A stretch of 11,820 bases of DNA from the NCBI GenBank assembly GCA_049317525.1, contig JBMOIC010000039.1:1-11820 (forward strand), written 5' to 3'. Of the stretch, positions 1 through 6,161 are shown piece by piece. Numbering within the stretch: the first letter of the stretch is position 1; each line of letters begins with the position of its first letter. A model generated the notes under the pieces. It made no database searches. It was given only the letters and a program-made list of their open reading frames with translations, and was not told the origin of the DNA. A program made the position numbers and the translations under genes. This stretch comes from UBA961 sp049317525. Its GTDB lineage: Bacteria; Bacteroidota; Ignavibacteria; Kapaibacteriales; UBA961.

Positions 1-845
1 CCTCCAGCAACAGAATTTCTCATCAATAGAGTACTATCGCTATTATCTAAAGAAATGATCCCTTGATTAATGCTAATTCCATTACCTGCGAAATAATCTG
101 TGTGTAAATCGTAAGAAGGTTCCCATATAGATCCGTTCCATTTTAATACTTGTCCGATTAAAGCACCACCAGAACTAATTTTTCTAAGGACAACCTGTCC
201 ATCAACAATTTTGTCAGAAGTAATAGAATTATCTTTAATGAATTGCTCATCAATTGAATTTATTGATAATGAAATATATTGATGCAATTTATCTTCATAT
301 AAAGACAAAATTGAATCAGTTACTTTTAATGTTTTACGAGGAGTAGTTTTGAATAATATTTTATTACCATCATATTCAATTTTAATGGTACTATCACTTT
401 TTAATTCAATAATTCCGTCCAATCCATTTATATTTTTTATAAATCCAGAAGCATTTTCTGTAAATCCATTTGTTTTTTCAGAAATAGTGGAATATATTGC
501 AAATGGAACATATGTTAACTGGGTTCTTGGAGCAGATTCTGCTTGATTATCGATTGTAATCCCTAACCAATAATTAGAATTTGCATCGATCGTAATAGGG
601 TTTTTATTACCAATAATTAAATTAAATAATCCATTACTTGTCTGCACTTGATGTGATTCAGACCATAATGATAAGGGTGTAGTAGGAGTATTGTATAAAT
701 TAAATACAATGGTATATTTTCCATCTGGAAATACTTTATTATCATTATCAGTAAGTATACCTTGATAAGTAAAGGTAGGATTTTGAGCTTGGGAATACTG
801 TAAGCTAAATAAAACAATATAAAAGATATAAAACCAGTAATTCAT
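1..845 (-). CDS. Secreted fibre-type surface protein, N-terminal part (3' end beyond the left edge)
   Basis: The frame stays open from an ATG at 843–845 to base 1, giving 281 codons with no stop, so the gene continues outside the window. Residues 1–20 look like a signal peptide (hydrophobic run, then YSQA before QNP). Residues about 24–118 form the export-linked head domain common in Bacteroidota/Ignavibacteria fibre proteins: 'TYQGILTDN', then PDGKYTIVF, LYN, LWSE, NGLFNLIIG, and APRTQLTYVPFAIYS. Residues about 200–245 hold an 'ITSDKIVDGQV' stretch and 'GQVLKWNGSIWEPS', followed by 'DYFAGNGISI'. These closely match the entry region and bead start of the giant fibre gene at 6162–11820, so the two are paralogues. 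An AGAGGG stretch (850–855) lies 4 nt before the ATG and could act as a ribosome binding site. A structural or adhesive surface role is inferred; the cargo part is not visible. Confidence 0.85.
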   Translation of the reverse strand, partial: MNYWFYIFYIVLFSLQYSQAQNPTFTYQGILTDNDNKVFPDGKYTIVFNLYNTPTTPLSLWSESHQVQTSNGLFNLIIGNKNPITIDANSNYWLGITIDNQAESAPRTQLTYVPFAIYSTISEKTNGFTENASGFIKNINGLDGIIELKSDSTIKIEYDGNKILFKTTPRKTLKVTDSILSLYEDKLHQYISLSINSIDEQFIKDNSITSDKIVDGQVVLRKISSGGALIGQVLKWNGSIWEPSYDLHTDYFAGNGISINQGIISLDNSDSTLLMRNSVAG

Positions 846-869
846 TGCGCCCTCTGATAAAGAATTAAG

Positions 870-898
870 TGTATGCTAATATTCGGATGCAACATACA
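870..898. repeat. Inverted repeat, 6-bp arms
   Basis: The arms TGTATG (870–875) and CATACA (893–898) are perfect reverse complements separated by 17 bp. The repeat lies 25 bp upstream of the fibre paralogue start. It could be an operator dyad, but a match of this size is expected by chance in a region this long. Confidence 0.25.
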
Positions 899-900
899 AG

Positions 901-926
901 ATGAGTGTTGTTGGAATATCACTCAT
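901..926. repeat. Inverted repeat, 7-bp arms; possible operator or leader hairpin
   Basis: The arms ATGAGTG (901–907) and CACTCAT (920–926) are perfect reverse complements with a 12-bp centre. It sits about 55 bp upstream of the fibre paralogue start and directly beside the 870–898 dyad. LuxR-type HTH proteins usually bind dyads, so it is a candidate site for the neighbouring regulator. Position is the only support. Confidence 0.3.
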
Positions 927-1120
927 ATAATTCACTGTTTTATCTCTCTTAATAAAAGATACTATAAGATCTTTATATAATCTGCGATATTGCATTAGAG
1001 ATAACTTTATTATTAACTATGGGACAATGCTTATGATTAAATAACTATTGGTATAAAGAGATCGTAAAGGGTGGAACGATTATTTGTAATATTTTTATTT
1101 TTATTTTAAAAGAGATTTAT

Positions 1121-3235
1121 ATGAAAGACTTTTCAAACAAGAACTATGGTAATGCGGGAAAAGATGGCAGTGTACATGAAAAGATTGAGAACTTTTATAG
1201 GAACACAAGGGAATTGTCGGCTCAAAATACAGATGTTAATCAATTAGAAAATGAACAACACAAGCTAATAGAGGATGTAAAATGTAATGGGTCTTTAGCT
1301 CAACTATATAATCTATATTCATTCATTATTCATCATAAATTAGATAACTATCAGTATGTAGAGGCCTTGAATAAGGCAAAAGAAATAATAAGTTATAGAA
1401 ATCCTAAAGAAATGATTTTGCCAGAATCTGCACTTGTAATGAATGCGATTGCAAGATGTTATTTAATAAATCACATTGACATTGATTCTTATTCTTATTT
1501 AGAGTTAAGTAAGAAATATTTAAGCAAATTCAAGTTAGAAGAAGAATTAATGTATAATGATATTCATTGGATAAAATATTATTATCATTCAGGAAAGTTT
1601 AATGAAGCACTTGAATTAATTTCAGATATTGAGAGTAAATTTAAGAGATCAAATAAACAATATTTTCTTTTTTCCATATTATTTATTAGGACTAATATTT
1701 TTATCGAACAAGGGGATTTTAAAAAAGCAATAAATAGTATTGAACAGTATTTCAGCACAAATCAATTTGAAGAAAGTAATAAATTCCACTGTAAAATCAT
1801 TTCACTTTTAACAACGATTTACATTTTAAAGCAAGATTTTTCTTCTTCTCTTAAGCTTATTCAGAAAGGTTTATATGTTTCTCATAAATATAAATGGATT
1901 GGTTTATATATTGATTTTCAATTAAGGAAAGCTGAAGTATTATTAGGGAGTAATAATCCATTTGAGGCACTTGAATTAATAAAGAACAACATAAACAATA
2001 ATGCCTTAACTGTTCATCAAGTTCGTCAAACACTCATCATTCAATCTGACTGTTTTACTTATATACATGAACCTTTAATTGCATTGCAATTATTGAAAGA
2101 AATCTCAAATAATAAGACATTTAGTATTATTCAAGAAATGCAATTACAAACAAGAATAATTAAATTCAAAAGAATCAATCCAACGATTGAGACAAGTTTT
2201 CACCCTATATATACCGAGAATTTCAAAGGAACATTTAAGTTAAGAGAAGGGCAATTATTATGTGAATTGGCTTTATATCATATATATGTAAAGAAAGATA
2301 TTCAAAAAGGAAACATATGTGCTTTACAAGCATTGCAGTATATTGAAAGTGCAGAAATACTTAGTGTAAATACACTGCTTTGGTGTGCTTTAATGTATGT
2401 TGCTCATGAAATGAAAGATCAAACATTAGCAGAAATATATAGTAAAAAACTTGTATTTGCTCATCATTCAGTAGAAAGAAATAACATAGTACATACAATT
2501 GCAATTACAGCTCAACAGGAATCTGAGTATTATGAATCTATGATAAGAGATTTAAAGGACAGTATTTATCTATTAGAAGAAAAAGAAAAAGTCAAAAATG
2601 AAGAGCTTAATTTCTTAATGATGCAAGTAATGAAAAGAGATGAATTTATTTCATTAATCCAAAAAAAACATACACTTATCTCTAGGGCCAATCAAAAAAA
2701 CTTATCTACTTTTTGTAAAGAGACATTGATTCACTACAGAAATCTACCTAAGATTCATTTAAGAACATCCCTAATCAGAAAACACCCCATTGTATCTTCA
2801 CTTGAAACTGATATATGTATTTTATTATCTATTGGCTTATCTTCTAAGGAAATAGCAATATTAATGGATAAGGTTCCAGCAACAATAGATAATATGAGAA
2901 GTATTATTCAAAGAAAGTTATCAGATAAGCTCTATAAAAAATCATTGAAAGAGTATTTGAATGAATTAGAAACCCATCAAATCTCAGAAACAGGCAATGA
3001 ATTACATATTTCTGTTCTTTTAAGTAAAGAAGGGATATCAATGTCAATCAGACAAATGAAAGTCATTTCTTTGCTATGTATTCATATGGGTAGTAAAGAA
3101 ATTTGTGATATTATGGGAATATCAGTGAGAACATTAGAGAATCATAAATATAGAATTAAAAAGAAATTAGGCCTTGATAAGAACAAAGATTTAATTCAGT
3201 TTTTAATGTATAAACTTGAACCAGAATGTAATTAA
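1121..3235 (+). CDS. TPR / coiled-coil / tandem LuxR-type HTH transcriptional regulator
   Basis: A 704-aa protein with no signal peptide and no obvious membrane segment, so probably cytoplasmic. Residues about 50–465 are a helical array of degenerate TPR-like repeats, with signatures such as 'SGKFNEALELISDIES' (157–172), 'QGDFKKAINSIEQYF' (197–211) and 'NNPFEALELI' (278–287). Residues about 470–515 are charged and heptad-like (RDLKDSIYLLEEKEKVKNEE), a likely dimerising coiled coil. Two helix-turn-helix regions follow: HTH1 about 558–615 (LSSKEIAILMDKVPATIDNM) and HTH2 about 640–698 (GSKEICDIMGISVRTLENH, then YRIKKKLGL). HTH2 carries the LuxR/GerE-type 'S-x-x-T-x-x-x-H' recognition pattern. 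There is no receiver domain, so the signal probably arrives through the TPR array. It is divergent from the fibre paralogue, and its stop overlaps the convergent OmpA-family gene by 4 bp. The target genes are inferred from position only. Confidence 0.85.
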   Translation: MKDFSNKNYGNAGKDGSVHEKIENFYRNTRELSAQNTDVNQLENEQHKLIEDVKCNGSLAQLYNLYSFIIHHKLDNYQYVEALNKAKEIISYRNPKEMILPESALVMNAIARCYLINHIDIDSYSYLELSKKYLSKFKLEEELMYNDIHWIKYYYHSGKFNEALELISDIESKFKRSNKQYFLFSILFIRTNIFIEQGDFKKAINSIEQYFSTNQFEESNKFHCKIISLLTTIYILKQDFSSSLKLIQKGLYVSHKYKWIGLYIDFQLRKAEVLLGSNNPFEALELIKNNINNNALTVHQVRQTLIIQSDCFTYIHEPLIALQLLKEISNNKTFSIIQEMQLQTRIIKFKRINPTIETSFHPIYTENFKGTFKLREGQLLCELALYHIYVKKDIQKGNICALQALQYIESAEILSVNTLLWCALMYVAHEMKDQTLAEIYSKKLVFAHHSVERNNIVHTIAITAQQESEYYESMIRDLKDSIYLLEEKEKVKNEELNFLMMQVMKRDEFISLIQKKHTLISRANQKNLSTFCKETLIHYRNLPKIHLRTSLIRKHPIVSSLETDICILLSIGLSSKEIAILMDKVPATIDNMRSIIQRKLSDKLYKKSLKEYLNELETHQISETGNELHISVLLSKEGISMSIRQMKVISLLCIHMGSKEICDIMGISVRTLENHKYRIKKKLGLDKNKDLIQFLMYKLEPECN

Positions 3236-5271
3236 TTACTATCCTCAATTGTATCAACCATAATATTTACAGTCCTTGAATAAAATCTTCCTTCCGGGAA
3301 TTGTAATGGATAAAGAATTTCATCAAAACCTACCCCCTTTGTAATAATTTTATTGGATTGAAAATAATGAGATATTTCTTCAGCTCTGCGTAAAGATAGC
3401 TGCCTATTATAAGCAGCTGCCCCGGTTTGATCAGTATATCCTTTAATAGTTAAAGTAGAATTATCATTTATATTCCCTTTTATATCATCAATAATATAAT
3501 TATTGGTTTCATTAACATTAGAAGAATTATAACCAAAAGTGATCAAATTATATTTTTCAACTCTATTTTTTGAAGAAATTATTTGTTTAACAGGAACCAT
3601 CGTTTCAGCTAATATTCTTTCTAAACCATCATTATCTATACTGACAACTTTATACAATACCTTATCATTATTTTCTAAATCTCTAACATATCCTTGAACT
3701 CCAACTTTAAGGGTATCATCTATTGTGGTTGTACCTTCTTGTAATGTATAGACTTTATTACCAATTGTTGCTCTTAATTGCCATCGAGTTAAATTATTTT
3801 TATCTAGTCGATCAGTTGCAAATTTGATATCAGATACTATTGTAAAAGAGGATGTATCTATAAATTTTAAAGGCAAAAAGATTTCAGGATTATCGGTTAC
3901 AATTTCAACTCTCCTATTCTCTTCATCACCATAATCAGTATTAATTCTTGAGGGTTGGTCGGGTAGATTTTTTACTTCTATTTTTATCTTTTCTTCATCA
4001 ATACCCCAAAATTCTTTAAAATAATCTCTAACTGATTCAGCTCGAGATTTAGATAAAGCAAGATTTTGTGATTCGGCACCAGAATTAGAATTTGTACCAA
4101 TAAGAGTTACATTGGTACCAGGCCTATCTTTTATACGTTTTCCAATTACATTTAACACTTCATAATAAGCACCTAATGTTGAATCATTTTTTATTTGATC
4201 AACACCATATTTGTTACTAGTTCCTTTTTCAATTCTATGATATCTATCTGGAATAACAGCAGAATTTGAATCAAAAAAAACATAATTAATAATAGAGAAC
4301 ATTGTTCTTGATACTTTCTTTTGAACTGCTATACTATTGTCCAAGATATTCCCTGAACTATCATATAATACAGATTTCATTGGGGCTTGAAGCAATGATG
4401 TTAATGAATTATTAACAGGTGCTTGCAATTTAGTTGCGCCTCGAATGGCAATTTTGGGAATATTTATAGATGGATTTTCAATGTCAGGTAAAGACATATC
4501 AGATTCTTGGACAAAAGCATATGCTACAGTAACACCAAAGCGAATACTATGCATATTCCAATGGTCATCACCTTGAATGATACTAGTAAGAGGTAATTCA
4601 TACATTAATTCAGGAATTGCCCTAATACTATTTGATTTGTTTAATGGAAGCGTATATCTGGCCCCAAATAGTGCTCCAAATTCTATTGAAGACATACCAG
4701 GAATCTGGCCATTATATTGCAATCTTGTTCTTAAGCCATTATTAAAAGTAACATTATTCGGGCTTAATAGACGTTCTTCTTGTTCAAAATACGATGAAAT
4801 AAAACTTGCAAATCGAAATCCTACAGTTGCTGAAATATTTGGCATAAATGTATAGTTACCTAATACATTTGCTCCAATGGAATATAAGCTTGTTGATAAA
4901 TGATGTTCGATTATTCCCTCTGTAATTGCTCCATTATCTATCGTTTTAATCTCTGTAGCATTCAAATCGCCTCCACTCCCTTTGATGTCTACTCTTCCTT
5001 GTATAGCATATCCAGAATATGGAAGATCATAAGTAAAATCAAACCCCATAGAACCCAAAAAACCATTTCCAGAACTATATTGTGGACAACAACTTGGTAT
5101 TCCTTCAAAGCCTTTCATAGTAGCTGAATGAATATACATTGCAGGCACTAATGACATACCTGCTCGCCAAAGAGACTTATCAACAATAAGGGAATCTTGA
5201 GCTTGTACAGTATCTTTATAGAACGAAGATAGTAGTAAAATGAATATTGATATTATTTTGATATGATACAC
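3232..5271 (-). CDS. Outer-membrane beta-barrel protein with two OmpA peptidoglycan-binding domains
   Basis: A 679-aa protein with a signal peptide at about 1–24 (IISIFILLLSSF, cut near VQA/QD). Residues about 30–256 look like a beta-barrel of alternating hydrophobic strands, with an 'IPSCCPQYSSGNG' motif near its start. A P-rich linker follows. OmpA_C domain 1 spans about 325–460 (VFFDSNSAVIP, NLALSKSRAESV, GDEENRRVEIV). Residues about 465–560 look like an Ig-like spacer. OmpA_C domain 2 spans about 572–672 (GYTDQTGAAAYNRQLSLRRA). Domain 2 keeps the Asp/Arg pair known to bind diaminopimelate (D614, R629); domain 1 has Ser395 in place of Asp but keeps R410. The start must be the GTG at 5269–5271: the next upstream in-frame triplets contain no start codon before a TAG at 5290–5292. 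It is the last gene of the three-gene operon and overlaps the preceding gene by 19 bp. The likely role is to link the outer membrane to peptidoglycan and perhaps anchor the co-encoded secreted proteins. Confidence 0.85.
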   Translation of the reverse strand: MYHIKIISIFILLLSSFYKDTVQAQDSLIVDKSLWRAGMSLVPAMYIHSATMKGFEGIPSCCPQYSSGNGFLGSMGFDFTYDLPYSGYAIQGRVDIKGSGGDLNATEIKTIDNGAITEGIIEHHLSTSLYSIGANVLGNYTFMPNISATVGFRFASFISSYFEQEERLLSPNNVTFNNGLRTRLQYNGQIPGMSSIEFGALFGARYTLPLNKSNSIRAIPELMYELPLTSIIQGDDHWNMHSIRFGVTVAYAFVQESDMSLPDIENPSINIPKIAIRGATKLQAPVNNSLTSLLQAPMKSVLYDSSGNILDNSIAVQKKVSRTMFSIINYVFFDSNSAVIPDRYHRIEKGTSNKYGVDQIKNDSTLGAYYEVLNVIGKRIKDRPGTNVTLIGTNSNSGAESQNLALSKSRAESVRDYFKEFWGIDEEKIKIEVKNLPDQPSRINTDYGDEENRRVEIVTDNPEIFLPLKFIDTSSFTIVSDIKFATDRLDKNNLTRWQLRATIGNKVYTLQEGTTTIDDTLKVGVQGYVRDLENNDKVLYKVVSIDNDGLERILAETMVPVKQIISSKNRVEKYNLITFGYNSSNVNETNNYIIDDIKGNINDNSTLTIKGYTDQTGAAAYNRQLSLRRAEEISHYFQSNKIITKGVGFDEILYPLQFPEGRFYSRTVNIMVDTIEDSN

Positions 5272-6155
5272 GGTGCACTCATGAGATCGCTAGGGGTTTT
5301 CATCATTAAAAAATATGATCCAGATGGAATATATTCTGTATTTATTGGTAATTCATGTAAGCCAGGTTTTAATAAGCCAGAAAACAATGTAGAAATAATC
5401 TTGCCATCTGTTCCAACAAGAAATATTTCGGTATTTCCTAGCTCTACTGTTTCTGCTTTTACGGTAAGTTTTTCTGATGCTGGTAATGGATAAGCAAATA
5501 AAGCTAATCCTTGTTTTAATGAAAATATAAGTCTAGGATTACCATCTGCATAGCATAAATCTTCCAATGAAAATTGTCCATTTTTTGTAAGTATAGTACC
5601 TTTGGGATATTCTTTAACAGTAAAAGACAATACATTAACATCAGAAATTGCAATATTTCCCAACTTAGCTTTAAAGCTGATTTTTTTGATTATTCCCGCG
5701 GTATCTAAGCTTTTTCCAGAAAATGTAATGATACCTATATCACCATTTCTACTATAAGAATCATAATTACTTATTGGTTCCAGAACTGTAGCATTAAACT
5801 CTATTTTACCTTCAAAATTCCAATATTTTGCATATCTAAGATTTGTTGATGTTTCTAGAATTACCGGCATATCTACTAAATCACCAGCTTTGGCAGAAAA
5901 CTTTGGAATTACAACTAAAAAACCAGCATCATTTCTTGGTAATTTACCATATAAAGTATACCAAAATCCACTGTGAACTGCGCCATTTTTATTGATACTT
6001 CTTCCAATTGCAGTTTGACTAACTGTTCCATGAATTGTAGTATTGCCAGAAGTAGCAGTTGTACCACCACTTCCCCACACACCACGATGTAAACCCTGAG
6101 AATACACTTCACAAGAAAGCAAAAGAATAAGTATGTAGAATGCTATTGATTTCAT
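5253..6155 (-). CDS. Secreted protein with cohesin-like domain and T9SS-type C-terminal sorting domain
   Basis: A 300-aa protein with a signal peptide at about 1–19 (FYILILLLSCEVYS). Residues about 22–68 carry the 'GVWGSGG…SGNTTIHGTVSQTAIGRS…HSGFWYTLYG' pattern, a motif I recall near the N terminus of many secreted proteins with similar tails. Residues about 78–183 resemble a cohesin/Ig-like beta-sandwich (FLVVIPKFSAKAGDLVDMPV, then FEGKIEFNATVLEP and GIITFSGKSL). Residues about 219–300 match a type A T9SS sorting domain: 'YPLPASEKLTVKAE' in place of the usual YPNP, a 'GTDGKII' turn, 'IPSGSYFLMMKT' and a final 'CIISK'. It should therefore cross the outer membrane by T9SS and stay on the surface or be released. 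The ATG lies 6 bp after the stop of the giant fibre gene with no Shine-Dalgarno sequence, so it probably depends on translation of that gene. The ligand is unknown. Confidence 0.8.
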   Translation of the reverse strand: MKSIAFYILILLLSCEVYSQGLHRGVWGSGGTTATSGNTTIHGTVSQTAIGRSINKNGAVHSGFWYTLYGKLPRNDAGFLVVIPKFSAKAGDLVDMPVILETSTNLRYAKYWNFEGKIEFNATVLEPISNYDSYSRNGDIGIITFSGKSLDTAGIIKKISFKAKLGNIAISDVNVLSFTVKEYPKGTILTKNGQFSLEDLCYADGNPRLIFSLKQGLALFAYPLPASEKLTVKAETVELGNTEIFLVGTDGKIISTLFSGLLKPGLHELPINTEYIPSGSYFLMMKTPSDLMSAPCIISK

Positions 6156-6161
6156 AAGATT

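Larger units (their letters stand above)
846..1120. promoter_or_regulatory. Divergent intergenic region between fibre paralogue and regulator
   Basis: This 275-bp stretch separates two divergently transcribed genes and must hold both promoters. I see no convincing sigma-70 pair and no exact Bacteroidota -7 element (TAnnTTTG) on either strand. A TATAAA at 1052–1057 lacks a clear partner. Two inverted repeats lie in the half nearer the fibre gene and are listed separately. The 40 bases before the regulator ATG are very A/T-rich with no strong Shine-Dalgarno sequence, which is normal for Bacteroidota. Confidence 0.5.

Noticed and set aside
349..546. Small plus-strand frame opposite the left-edge fibre gene
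   Set aside because: It lies wholly antisense to the well-supported reverse-strand coding frame, with no ribosome binding site or recognisable domain. The same applies to other short frames inside the operon genes (for example 4577–4855, 6789–6980, 8260–8523, 8707–8937).
617..817. Short reverse-strand frame starting near the fibre paralogue start
   Set aside because: It is a frame-shifted shadow of the 1–845 gene, whose own frame gives a signal peptide and a recognisable head domain.
985..1060. Sigma-70-type promoter for the regulator (TTGCAT at 990, TATAAA at 1052)
   Set aside because: The two hexamers are not correctly spaced with respect to each other, and no good partner is found for either; chance matches are frequent in DNA this AT-rich.
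3200..3300. Bidirectional terminator between the convergent genes
   Set aside because: There is no GC-rich stem with a T run; the stop codons overlap and the sequence is coding on one strand or the other.
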